A stretch of DNA of 64,000 nucleotides from Grifola frondosa (Eukaryota > Basidiomycota > Agaricomycetes > Polyporales > Grifolaceae). The notes below the pieces were generated by a model, which had not been told where the DNA came from, ran no database searches, and saw only the letters and a list, made by a program, of their open reading frames with translations. Shown one piece after another: positions 51,338 through 62,340 of this stretch; position 1 is the first letter of the stretch; each line of letters begins with the position of its first letter. The position numbers were made by a program, and so were the translations under genes. The DNA is taken from positions 620,001 through 684,000 of the forward strand of contig LUGG01000002.1 in assembly GCA_001683735.1 (NCBI GenBank), read 5' to 3'.

Positions 51338-51343
51338 ACGCGT
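51338..51343 (-). promoter_or_regulatory. ACGCGT element upstream of RAD17
   Basis: Perfect palindromic MluI box 200 bp before the RAD17 ATG, with a further CGCGT at 51323-51327. It lies just beyond the GH71 3' end, in the 318-bp gap between the two genes. Confidence 0.4.
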
Positions 51344-51456
51344 TGAGTGGAAATGTCACGCATGTTACAGTATCGTCACTAAGACTTAAAAGGCAGGCGA
51401 CCTGCTTAAAAAGGCGATTTTTCAGTATGTAATAAGCGCTCAACATACATGAAGTT

Positions 51457-53234
51457 TCACCATATCGTTAACCGGAGCATCAAGGTTTTGGCATCTACGG
51501 AAAGGAGCATAATATTATGCAGATATTGGGCTAAAATCCAAATCCAAATCAAGCTACGCGGGGAAGCAGCGACAGACGCATTAAAATTGTACGACGGCGG
51601 ACGGGTTCTGAACGTAAATCCCGACGGTGAAAACTTCACCATCGTCACAGCGCCGCGCACTACCGTAGCCTTCACAGCACAATCTCTCGATAGAAGCAAC
51701 TTCAGTTTCGATAAGCCTGCAGGAACAACGCTGTTCTTAGACGTGCTCCCGCACGAAATGGTCACGTTGGGGGGGCTGTGAGTAAGGTGATCGCCCAAAG
51801 ATAGTCCTGAGTCTGTTACATAAACACGCAATGTGAGGGACACGTTGATATATTGTCAAACGAAGGACATGCTTACCCATTGCCAGTTGCCAGGCTTCCC
51901 GACGCTGTGGGCGCAGTGGCGTTCATAGAATACAACCTTGCCCAGAGAAAGACACGGTCTTTCGGGATGGCGGGGTACGATCCAGTCTTATACGCCGCAA
52001 TATAGTACTGCATGAGATCAAGCCAGCCTGCCCTCACACGAGATTAGTATGCGCCTTCGTAGTATCGGACTTAGTGAGCATGTTGCACCTTGATGGTCAA
52101 ACCCGTTGACCCACGCCTGCGAATTTGGCTGTATGCCTTCTATCGGACCCACGTAGTGTGACTCGCCGAAATCGTTCCACGTAGCGACTTGTGCGAAAGG
52201 CACGACGCTTCGGTTCTGCACGAGCAGCTCCCAACGCTGCGCGAAGAGCCAGTCATCGCCTCTGTAAATGAAATTCTTGTTGTACGACTGCGGGCTGTAG
52301 TGCTAAAAGAATTGGATAGCATCAATCGATGGAGGCCAGCACATGGTACCCTAGCATTTACCGTGAAAAACCATGGTGAGACGGCGGCCATGTAGGAGCG
52401 GTTACCGAGGTTGGAGATGTAGGACGCGTCGGAGTTAAATGTAATGTTATAGTTTCCGGTTGGCCAGCCGGAGTTCCACTACAAAAGCAAGAGTCAGCAT
52501 ACAGGTGTCTTGGAGTCGCAAGGTAATGATATCACATTGAAAGCACCATCCATCACAGGCAGGTTTCCAAACGTCGCGGGGTCCACGAAGAACGAGGGAA
52601 AAATATACAGGAGGCACGCCCTCCTTAACCGCGTTCGTCCATCCTTGGTTGATACTGCTGGTTCCGAAAGTGCACGACTCTCCCGAGAAAGTCGACACAA
52701 AGACACTTCCATTGTAGAGGAGCTGGTTCGGATGAGACGCATACGTGTTGATGTAATTCTGCAGAGTCCCGATATTTATAGACCCAGAACACGGAGGGAC
52801 GTCATGTCGAATGAGAGGAACAACTTGAATGCAGTGCCGTTTTGTTGAGCAGCCGCAGCGTATGCGTTACAAATCTGGGACGGTCCCAGGAGTCGGCTCC
52901 TACGTTCAGCGCGAATGCATCGATGCCTTTCGATGACGCCAAGGAAATGTCTGTGGTAGTCATGTTTTATAAGACAAAATATGCTCAGTAAAATGCAGAC
53001 CTTTGAACCAATCATTGATCGTGTAGTTGTAGGTATTGCCTACGATGAAATGGGCGAATACCATACGGTCGTTGGCCGAGCTCTGATTCGCCTGAATGTC
53101 AGATTCGATTCCTAGCGCATACCACGCCATCAACTAGATATTCTAGCAAACGTCTGCCCGGGGCAGCATAGCATGCGGAAAACAGGAAGAAGATAGAAAG
53201 TGTTATAACAAAAGCGCACAGCGGTAGAAAACAT
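51457..53234 (-). CDS. GH71 alpha-1,3-glucanase (mutanase), frame broken
   Basis: Conserved GH71 stretches on the minus strand in order: MVFAHFIVGNTYNYTINDWF, ASSKGIDAFALNVGADSW, QICNAYAAAAQQNGTAFKLF, SYISNLGNRSYMAAVSPWFF, FIYRGDDWLFAQRWELLVQN, QVATWNDFGESHYVGPIEGI, then PAIPKDRVFLWARLYS and a C-terminal module with PAGLSKLKLLL and SYNFNASVAASP. The enzyme cleaves alpha-1,3-glucan of fungal walls; such secreted enzymes act in wall remodelling or mycoparasitism. A 1-nt slip at 52882-52883 lies between GADSWD and QICNAY. The N-terminus (ATG at 53234 with a hydrophobic stretch just behind it in another frame) and the extra 30-odd residues after SYNFNASVAASP also suggest slips. Start and stop are therefore tentative. 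Confidence 0.75.
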
Positions 53235-54245
53235 CGAAAAGCAAACTGTATCCAGACAGCAAAAATAATTGAAAGATGAAACGGGGGTGTTCTAAGAGAG
53301 CCGAAAAATGACAGAACTGCGAGGCCTACCGTTCATCCAAATCGATGGACATTCTCATGTTGACCGGGGGCTGACGCTGGGCATGGCTTGACGAGTGAAC
53401 CTGCAGCATGGAAAGTTATAAAATGATTTGAAAAATACATTATATCACGTACCAAATAAGAGAATAGCTATCGCGAAACGATTGTCACGCGACTATAGCA
53501 AACGGCGATCTTGGACTCGATGACCCTCTAGTTGCCTTGCACTGAAGCTGGGCAGAGTATACCGGTTGTTATATCATCTAGGATCTGAGAGCTGACAATG
53601 AATGTAGGGTAATGTTGCGGTAATTCTTCCATAGTAGACATTATTTGGTTCTCCAGTGCCTGTGGTACGGAAGACGCGGTCACCAGACACGTCGACGCGT
53701 CAGTAACATGTGACCGCGTTTTCTCGGCAATTCCCGACAACGAGTTGAAAAGTCCACTTGATCTGGTTACAGCCTGCGTCGACTCTCGAACTTTGCTAAC
53801 GGACTACGACTTCCGCAGGAAATGTTCGGGAAGAACTTCGCATCACAATGAGGATACGGAGACCTCGACGTCTTGACTTGTCCATTTTTGATAGCGTACT
53901 TTTCGAAGCCACATCGATCTACTCCACCGAAGAAGCAGGCTATACATGAATGCTTTTCCGCCATTTTCTATTCGAAGCTAATCGAAAATTTGCGTGATGG
54001 ATACCGTGTTTTGTGTCCATTTGCGGTGGCCAGTTCTCATCCGCAACTATCGCTTCTTCGCTGCATATATTCTTAGATAGCGCTTTCTGAAAGAATCCGG
54101 CCGACGCGTGAGGTTAATATCTCTTTCGGGTTTCATGACATCGAGGTAGGGCTCTTGCGCTGTGAAAGGACGAATTTGATGCCTTTCCCCCACATAATTC
54201 TTTCTTCTAAATTGTGTTCTCTTCCTCCCCTCATTCCTCTTCAAA
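53235..54245. other. Intergenic, no gene seen
   Basis: About 1 kb between the divergent GH71 and M35 genes. It has one ACGCGT (around 53695-53700) and a CGCG-rich neighbour but no recognised gene. Confidence 0.4.
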
Positions 54246-55620
54246 ATGTTTGCGCATTCTGTTCTCCTCTCCCTCGTTGCTTCTGCGCTCACGTTCTCTG
54301 CGACCCCAGGTCTGCGGCACCATGTCACGGGTCTGACAGTCGTCGACGGCATCGGCAACCTTAAAGTCATCGCCACCGTGATCAACACTGGCGACGAGAC
54401 TCTCAAACTGCTCAACGACCTCAAAGCCTCTTGTTCCAGGAACCCACTGACATTTTCATCATCACCAAGCGTTATAGCATGAGCCCCGAATTCGTGGGAA
54501 TGAACATGAGTACCTCCATATATGCACTTTTTTTTTACCATGAAATGCTCACGAGGCGTTCCTTGTAGGCAAGTATGTCCCGTCGGTCGCTTCAGAACTA
54601 GGTGATTTCATCACGCTCGCTTCAGGCAAAGAGCTCGAAATCGAGCACAACCGTGCGTTCCTCAAACATATGACCTATTTGCAATCTGACACCCACTTCA
54701 GTCTCCGAAGCATACGACTTTTCTGTCTCGGGCCCGGGCTAATACAAACTCAAGTTAAAGGAGTTCAACAGCTTTTACTATTTCGATGGCTTCACGGCCG
54801 AGCCTGTCGCATTGGTGGCTGGTCCAATATATGTCATCCACTCTGTGTCTCTTTCTGGGAGGCTGAGCCACCCTCGACACACCCAGGTCGCGGCGAAAGA
54901 CTTCCAGGACCGCGAGGACTGGCAAGAATTCGCTATTAGAGACGCAATCCCGATCGCTAAAGAATATGTCACGAATGCTCTAAGGTATGCACTGATCGTT
55001 GTAACTCCTTCCATTCATTAAAGTACTCATCGATCATTGCATGAAATGCAGCTCAGTCAAGAGCGATGCGGAAGGGATTAACGATGATTACAAACATTGC
55101 TGAGAACAAGAACCGACGTCCTCTCGCATTACGAGGCCGTCAGTAGCAACAATTTCTCGGATTTCAAGTATGTCCGCAATTCTGATTATTGCTGGTCCCG
55201 CCCTTCGGTTTATGCCTACGTTTATCGTAAAAAGTGAGAGACCTCACCACGTGCCCTATCATATATATGCTGACCGAATCGTATAGCTTCGGCACAATGT
55301 ACCTTTGTGTCCAATACTTCCGCTCTCCTGTCGCTGTGACTCTCGTGTCTCGACTATTGTTCATGAAGTATACCAGCCGGTGCGCTCTTGATGTTTACTG
55401 ACAACGTGTTATTACAGTCGAGCCACTACACAAGGAAACGGTGGCACCAACGACCATGCATATGGTCAGCAACTCGCTGAAGCGCTTGCTCGTGACTTCC
55501 CCGAGCTCGCTGTCATGAACGCGGACAATCACGAGTACTACGCCGCTGGTGCACAAGACAAGAAAGCGAAACAAATGATGCATACGCAGACATTCTTCGA
55601 GGCTTTGTTGGATGATTGAC
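54246..55620 (+). pseudogene. M35 metallopeptidase copy 1, several frame breaks
   Basis: Begins with a signal peptide (MFAHSVLLSLVASALTFSAT) and the M35 propeptide signature VIATVINTGDETLKLLND. It continues with VASELGDFITLASGKELEIE, SLSGRLSHPRHTQVAAKDFQ, a catalytic-domain segment with RPSVYAYVYR, FGTMYLC, the zinc site VHE joined across an intron to SSHYTR, then GGTNDHAYGQQLAEALARDF and NADNHEYYAAGAQDKKAK. This is the deuterolysin/peptidyl-Lys metalloendopeptidase layout. At least five frame changes are needed to read it through: AAA near 54428, CCC near 54447, around 55105-55115, GTGT near 55305, and AAA near 55433. That is denser than elsewhere in the window, so decay is plausible, although sequencing error cannot be excluded. 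Zinc-site residues are still encoded. Confidence 0.6.
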
Positions 55621-56576
55621 CAAAGGAGCGGTTACACTGCATATGTGTACTGTTCCTGAAGTACACTCTCGTCTGCGTATCAATTGCTACTCTCTGCTAT
55701 GTTTCCTGCTAAATCGTTGATAGTCTCCCACCATCCTCCGCTTTTGTTCGCCTCGACGATTGGTTTTGTGAGTCTCCTTCATGATGTTCAACGTTCAACA
55801 CGCATCTGTAATCATGTGCCAGCTTTAAGCGGTAAGAATTTTCTATTCGTCATACAGGAACCCTTGCAGGACAGGCGATATGACGTAAGTGACAATTCTG
55901 GAAGATCTTGTGTCTGATCGACTTCTTCACGCAAACATTCCGGCTCGAAAGGGCTCAGAAACAGTTTCCTTACCACAATCGATTCCAATGCTGCAGCAGA
56001 ATGAATATTCACTCAATGTGACTGAAGCTTCAAGCTTCAAGCTTTGAAGCCCTGGGGAGGTCGAAATGATGAGCAACGGGGAACGGCTTCTTACTACTCG
56101 GCTTAGTTAATAGTCCTCGCCGTTTGCTCGCCGTTATCGTTCACTTCTGACAGACGAATGGATGTTCGGCTGCACAGGTGAAGAATTTTTCCTTGGCGAT
56201 GAAATGACCACTGGCGTCTTTAGATGGGGACTGGTGCCCACAACTTTTCATTTCACTCCGACTATCAGACCATCAATTTGAAGTTGCGAGTACCTATAAC
56301 AAGTCGTCGTTCAAGTTCTGGAGATATTCACCATGGATCGAGTCCAATGTTCCCCAGCTCGATTAAGATTGTGTCAATGGAATGGCATTAGTGACTAAAT
56401 TATACGGTAAGTTCTCTTCACTACCGACGCGAGGCTGCTGAATGGCCGACTGTCGACGGCGGGTATCTATAGTGGAGATTGTATTATTCCGGGGACTCTT
56501 CCATGTATAAAATGCGACTAGAGCCCGCTTGCTATCGTCACTGCTCAGCTTCGTGCGTCCCCTTTGGTCTCCTGGG
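55621..56576. other. Spacer between the two M35 genes
   Basis: About 950 bp. It contains the promoter of copy 2 and short frames only; an AAGCTTCAAGCTTCAAGCTT triplication lies near 56025-56045. Confidence 0.4.
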
Positions 56577-58326
56577 ATGTTCTTGCGTCCCGCCTTCCTC
56601 ACCTTCCTCACCTCCGTCCTGGCGGTCTCCGCCACCCCGGGTCGTGCTCCAGATCACTGGGCCGACATCAATTCACGACGTCCAGAATTTGAAGGTCGTC
56701 ACCACCGTCGTGAACAGCGGGGATGAGACGCTGAAGCTGCTCAATGTTCCTGAGAGCGTGCTCAGCCGGGTACCGACCGACTTATTCGCCATCGCCAATC
56801 GCTATGGCGAGAGTCCTGTGTTTGTTGGCGTAAAGGCATGTTCGCATATATGTTCGACTAGTCTCCACGATGCTGATACAAGATGCTGTTTAGGCTAAGT
56901 ACATCCCCTCGCTCGCTATTGAGAGTAAGGACGCATCAGCTTTCACTGTCCTTTACCCGGGAGAGTTCGTAGAAGTTGAACATAATCGTACGTCTTATCA
57001 TCGCATATTATTTTCTCTAATCTCGCTAATCACACAACTTCAGTATCCGAGGCATACGACTTCTCGTCTACAGGTCCAGGGGTATATGACGTAAAGTTGC
57101 GGGAACACAACAGCGTTCACTACTTCGACCCAAGCAAAGACGAACTGGTGCAGATGCGCACTTATGCGACACACAGGGTGTCTATCTCGGGGACGCTCTC
57201 TGGATTCAGTCACTCTTACAATGTCCCTAGTTTCTCAGGGTGTTCTGCTGTCCAGGAGTCCGAGATTGTAGGCGTCTTGCCCACCGCTCAGAGGCACGTA
57301 TCCTATGCCCTGAAGTACATCCTTTTTACTTTTGCCTTACGAATTCTGAGCTCAGCGGCTTTTGCAATGTATAGCGAGGTTAGGAGAGACACCTTGGGTA
57401 CAAGCGCTCTATACAAGCAGTGGTTCGGCACGCCCAATAGCATGCATCGCGACTTGGTCCTTCAACACTTCGGCAAGCTTGCTACGCACAATTTCCAATC
57501 TTACGACTATGTATGCATGGCGAACGATCTCTGCGAGCCGGGCCTTATTGCTGTGGGTGAACCTCAGCAAGTTGGCATGACTACTTTGTTCCCTGCTTGC
57601 ATATTAATCCACGGATTTGTCTTCTCAGCTTCGGCACGATCAATCTCTGTCCAAAGTTCTTCACCCTGTCTATCACCGGCCGTAACTCTAAGCCTTCTGT
57701 CATTATACATGAGGTAAGTTCGTTCGAGTTCTTCTTGGCATTGCAGGGCTGACGGACCCACTGTTCTTCAGGCGATTCACTTCGAGAAGAATGGTGGTAT
57801 CGATGACTATGCATATGATGTGTACCCATCCATGCGACTCGCAAGCACCACTCCCAAAGAGGCAGTGATGAACGCCGACAGTTATGAGTACTTCGCTGCG
57901 GACAGCACCTTCGATCTCCAGGCCGTCCTCGAGGAATTCCTTGCACAAGTGCACTTCGTGGAGGACCGCGCGAGTTCGCGGCTGAGCAGGTTGTTGGACG
58001 AACTCAGGGTGCTCGAGATGGCGCGTGAGTTGCGGCCGATCCATGTGCTGGAGTCGTTGAAGCGCCTCGTCGTTGATGGTTCCCGATTGCGTCATGACAT
58101 CGAACGCCGTATTGTGGACGTGCCCCATCATCTACTCCACGCTCTCGAGCGTCTCGTTGTGGACTCCCCCCATATCCGCCATGATCTCGAACGCCTCATC
58201 GTCGACTCCCCTCATCTGCTCAAGGACCTCGAACGCCTCCTCGTAGAATCCCCTCATCTACTTCGTGATGTCGAATGTCGAGCCTTGGACACTCCGCGTT
58301 TATGCCATGATGTCGAGTCACTCTAG
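56577..58326 (+). CDS. M35 metallopeptidase with repeated C-terminal tail (copy 2)
   Basis: Starts MFLRPAFLTFLTSVLAVSAT (signal peptide). The propeptide (NLKVVTTVVNSGDETLKLLN, FVGVKAKYIPSL, GEFVEVEHN) is followed by the catalytic domain with YKQWFGTPNSMHRDLVLQHF, FGTINLCPKF, the zinc motif IIHE-AIHF split by an intron between HE and AIH, and GGIDDYAYD (aspzincin GTxDxxYG region, Gly and Tyr altered), then NADSYEYFAAD. Normal M35 proteins end near there. This one continues about 140 residues in one open frame, ending in six 14-15-residue repeats of the type LERLVVDSPHLLKD (58057-58311). One 1-nt slip at GGG (56639-56641), after the signal peptide, is needed to join the propeptide. A secreted zinc protease, probably Lys-specific by family; the tail's role is unknown. 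Confidence 0.75.
58057..58311 (+). repeat. Six tandem 14-15-codon repeats in the M35 copy 2 tail
   Basis: Units start at 58057, 58099, 58144, 58186, 58228 and 58270. The second has 15 codons, the rest 14. Consensus is LERLxVDSPHLLxD. Units 3-5 are closest to each other in DNA and protein, which suggests recent duplication. Each unit alternates hydrophobic and charged residues as in an amphipathic helix. Confidence 0.85.
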
Positions 58327-58891
58327 GCGGACATAGCGATTGTTGACCTTGGGAGTCTTTGGGTTTAATTCGACGCTGTAAAGTGCACCTATGTGCTATT
58401 GTGCCTCGTAATATGGACCATGTACACTAGACCCTTTGATATCTGGCTTATGAGGTTTATGAACTGTCCGGGTCGCCATAAAGACTTGGCACGTTAATTT
58501 TTACGCTGGTTTTCGCAAGAAAAAAAAACGGCAAACATTGATGCACTGCAGTTTTGTTCCGTCGAAGTGGCATGCACTATGATGAGAGAAATAACAATGT
58601 ATGAATGATTACAATCCTGTTACATTACACACGAACCGATACAACATCTGATAATATCTGGGTATAAGTATACAAGACTCCACATTACATGATATGACAG
58701 CAACTAATAACGACAACGGGGCAGAAGACTTAATAAATAGGATCCAACCCATTGGTTGTTTTCTTCCAGAATTCCTTTCGCATTTATCTTACTTCTACTT
58801 CCTTTCACCAGGGCTCTCAGCCTGCGGTGGAACATTCCTGGATAATTGCGATCCATCAGGAACCGATTGGCTATGGAAAAACCACAAGCAC
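58327..58891. other. Intergenic between convergent genes
   Basis: About 565 bp between the 3' ends of M35 copy 2 (+) and C2H2 paralog 2 (-). No gene seen. Confidence 0.45.
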
Positions 58892-60684
58892 TCACTCGGA
58901 TTTCGGCTTCTTTCGACTTCGACTTCGGCTGGGACTTCGATCCCCGGGATGGTTAGTCGGCACAGGCAGGTTCTCCAGTCCCTGCAAGACCGCCTCCGCC
59001 TCCGAATGCTTATAACACACCAGCCTGATATGTCTGATAGCAGGATCACTGCGTGTGAAAGGCTGACCGCATGATGCTTTTGGACACAAGAATGCCGGCT
59101 TGTGAGCGAAGTGTACAGAGATGATGTGTCGCCCGAGGTTGCCTATTTGGACCTCGCCAAGGCAAGGTATCGCCGTCCCCTGTTCGTCCACCGTCTCCCA
59201 GGGACAAACGACGCGCTTTCCCCAGTCAGGTTTACTGGAATCGGCAACAGCGGCCAGTGCGGCATGGGATGCCCTGATGTGCATCTGGGCCCCGCCCTTG
59301 TCACATTTGAACCTCCCTTGGCAATTGGGTATCTTGCAATTCACTTCTTCCGTTAGGAGCTTGGTAGGGGGAGGATAATTTCCCCTCTGGAACTTGGGCT
59401 GCGGCATACTTCCCGTCTCCTGCGGAAAAGCGGCTTCGTGGCTGCGCTTCGACCCACGAGTCGGCAATGGTGGTGTATATTCAGGAGCAACCATCCCCGA
59501 AGCACTGACAGGTGGTGCATACGTGAGGGATGACGGGGAGCCTATCTGCAGGGGGGGTGAAGCAGGAGGTAGTGTATGGCAATTGGGGAGAGAAGCGACA
59601 AGTGGCGCACCACGAGCCACGAGTTGCGGCGGAGGCATAGGTGGATGAGCTATAAAATGGGAGAGTAGCGCGTCAGAGTTCTGCTGTGGAGGATATGCTG
59701 TTGAATTGGAAGAATTTGTAGGAAGGGGTGGAGCAGCCAGATTATAATAAAAGAAGTCTGCCGGCATGGATGCACAAGGGTGGACCACTGAGCGGGTGGA
59801 TAAAGAATTCCACCACGACGTAGAAGTAGCTGGAAGGGAAGGTGCCCTAGAAAGTGACGGAGGCATTTGAGGATCGAAATGAGACGGAGTGACTGCGGGT
59901 AAGGATGCATAGCGCCGGAGTGGCAGGGGAATCGGAGCAGGGGGTGAAAACGGGCCAGCAAGTGCGAAGGACCTGCTTGAGATGACGCAGGGCTGCATTC
60001 TTGCGAATATACTGCGTGACTGTTGGATAACTCGATGGAAGACGAGGAGGCAGGTGCCGTCGAATAGGAAGTAGGGAAAATGACATTGTGAGTCTCGGGG
60101 CTGATCGAATGGAATGACGGGATGGGAAGACGACCTGTATGAGGACCAGTATCAAACTGGCGCCGACGCGATGAAAGAATATCCACCTCCGCAAGGGCCG
60201 GAATTGCACCGTTCGAGGTTGGCGGTGGAGAATGACTCGGAGTGATCCTGGACGAGTGAGACTGAACAGCATCAACGTCCGGTTGAGCTGCCTTGGGTGT
60301 TGCAACAGAGGGATTGGAGCACGTTATATCCTGCTCTTCGCGTTGTGGTCTGGAACATCAACTGAGTGTGGCCCGAGAAAGTTGATATGCAGAAAAACGT
60401 ACGGAGGTGATCCACTCAATGATGTTAAGGACTCATCCAACAGCCCCATCCAGCCATTGTAGCTGAATATGACTGTGAGAACAATGATGCACGTCTGATC
60501 TCAACATACACGCACTCTTTGACATCTGAGCCATGTGGCTCAAGGTCTTCGAGAGACTCTTGGAGAGTGATGGCACTGCGGCACGCTATCAGCCATTTTT
60601 GGTGAGGATGAACTTCAGAACGCACGGGTCCAGTGGATCGTCATAAGGAGTGTGGCTGGGTGGGTGTTCGTTGTTATGAGCCAT
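58892..60684 (-). CDS. C2H2 zinc-finger regulator, paralog 2
   Basis: Starts MAHNNEHPPSHTPYDDPLDP (ATG 60684) and ends RSRKKPKSE. After about three N-terminal exons (WLIACRSAITLQESLEDLEP; NGWMGLLDESLTSLSGSPP) comes a long Ser/Pro-rich region. The C-terminal finger array mirrors paralog 1: VNCKIPNCQGRFKCDKGGAQ then MHIRASHA; VVCPWETVDEQG then CLGEVQIGNLGRHIISVHFA; FLCPKASCGQPFTRSDPAIR then HIRLVC. It is followed by a basic RSPSRSRSRKKPKSE tail, a likely nuclear signal. Two 1-nt slips are needed: at GGG 60626-60628 (between DPLDP and VRSEVHP) and in the C-run near 59950-59965. The second is in low-complexity sequence and less certain. Its promoter is strikingly like that of paralog 1. Confidence 0.68.
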
Positions 60685-60854
60685 ACTTCAATCTGAATGG
60701 AAGTCGGCCACAGGTTAGTGGCTAGTGCAATGCGATGAGCAAAGAACATACATACCGGATGAAACAAAAGGATGATCAATAAGTGGGGTTGACGGGTTTG
60801 GTGTGGCCAGAGAATCTAGCGCAGCGAGGTGGATAGAGATGAGAGGCAGGAAGG

Positions 60855-60912
60855 GAATGCGGGGTTTGAATCATTTTCTGGCGCGCTTTGAGAGGACGCG
60901 TCGCGTCGCGTC
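60855..60912 (-). promoter_or_regulatory. Triple ACGCG and conserved promoter block of C2H2 paralog 2
   Basis: On the minus strand: GACGCGACGCGACGCGT, then CAAAGCGCGCCAGAA and ATTCAAACCCCG, matching the block before paralog 1 in order and spacing. It sits about 170-230 bp upstream of the ATG at 60684. Confidence 0.6.
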
Positions 60913-62340
60913 GACACAATGGATGCGTTGTTGTCGCGCTTTGGCTCTGAGGTCTCGTGATCTGCCATAGGCCACACATTGCGCAGCAGCCGACAGCAGC
61001 TTCCATCCAGTAGCTATGCTTTCTACTCAGATGGTGAGCAGACCACGTAGTAAATTGTACGAATGGACTACACTCACCAGGACATCTAGCCTCATGAGAC
61101 TGACGGTGATGCTCCGCGCCGCTAGTGGACTTTCCTCTCAAGCAAGATGGTTCCGATGTATCTTCAGATACCAGATCATTCCTATATGCTATAACATGCA
61201 TGGTGTCCGTTCCCCTATTATTAGTTCCAGGATTGGAGGATAATCTGCACGTTGAATGAACCCATGAGCCTGCATCCAGGAGATTTCACCGAATGAATAT
61301 ACTTTGTGGGCTTTCGAGACGGTGATTGGTACATCGTATAATGACAGATCTGTGTGGATTATATTAAGGAATTTTTACAGAATGAAGTGAACCATACCAA
61401 GGCCCTCGTGGAAAGAATTCAGCATAACAGCCAGAATGGGATAAAATGCAGATGGCCTGCCGGGTGTGTTACTACATCCAGCAGTAGAATAAGTATCACT
61501 TGAATCTGAAAAAGAAACGAAGGTGCCGGGTACTACACTGCATCCAATTAGCTGCTAAGCTCATATGAGATGTAATCTGCGCCTAGTAACGAGCATACTT
61601 ATGCATAGTGCTATCTATCTCCCCGGATGTCTATACCGGAGCTTTTGTTTCTAGATATGGTATTAGTGTGAAGATATGATGAGCATGACTTCGAATTAGC
61701 TGCATTCAAGAAGAGAATCTCGTGAAAGGTCATTCTGGATCTGGAACCAGCACGATGGATTAAAATTGCAAAGTTGTATATTTACGAAACGAAGCATTCC
61801 CTGCTCCCCCTTGCAAACTATCAGCGCTCGGCACTCAGGATCAGGCCACCTACAGCTCCTCACCTTTACATATTTTCTATGCGCTTTTTCTGACGCACGA
61901 ATATGCCGTTCAATATGTACAAATAAAAATCCGCGCGCACACGGCATATACGCGCGCACACGGCATTTAGACGCTGGCGCCCGCCGGCCGTTCCTCGTGG
62001 TGGTTGCCTAAGAAGGCAAGTAATATGGTTCATGTCGAGTGGAGATTAACAGAGTTTGACACGTATGCATGTTCTTCCACTCCTCTTCGTGTTCTCTCAA
62101 GTGCACGGACGATAACCATGGCCAGTCTCAGCAAGCGTAAGTTGTCTTCTTGGCCATAATCCGAATACTTGATTCCTTCTTTCCTTAGGTTGAGTGCCAG
62201 TAGCTGGTGATCTTCGCGCGATGCCAGCTCACCCCGCATTCATCAGTCTTGCCCATGGGTCTGAGGGGTACAATAGTGAGCCAGACATTCTCTAGACACC
62301 CCTGTATATTTGTTCTGGTACTGACACCATCAATTCACAG
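60913..62340. other. Intergenic, no gene seen
   Basis: About 1.4 kb of AT-richer DNA with short frames only. A direct duplication of CGCGCGCACACGGCAT lies at about 61932-61966. Confidence 0.4.
61932..61966. repeat. Two copies of a 16-bp CGCGCGCACACGGCAT direct repeat
   Basis: Two adjacent copies separated by three bases (ATA). Isolated; no gene nearby. Confidence 0.6.
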
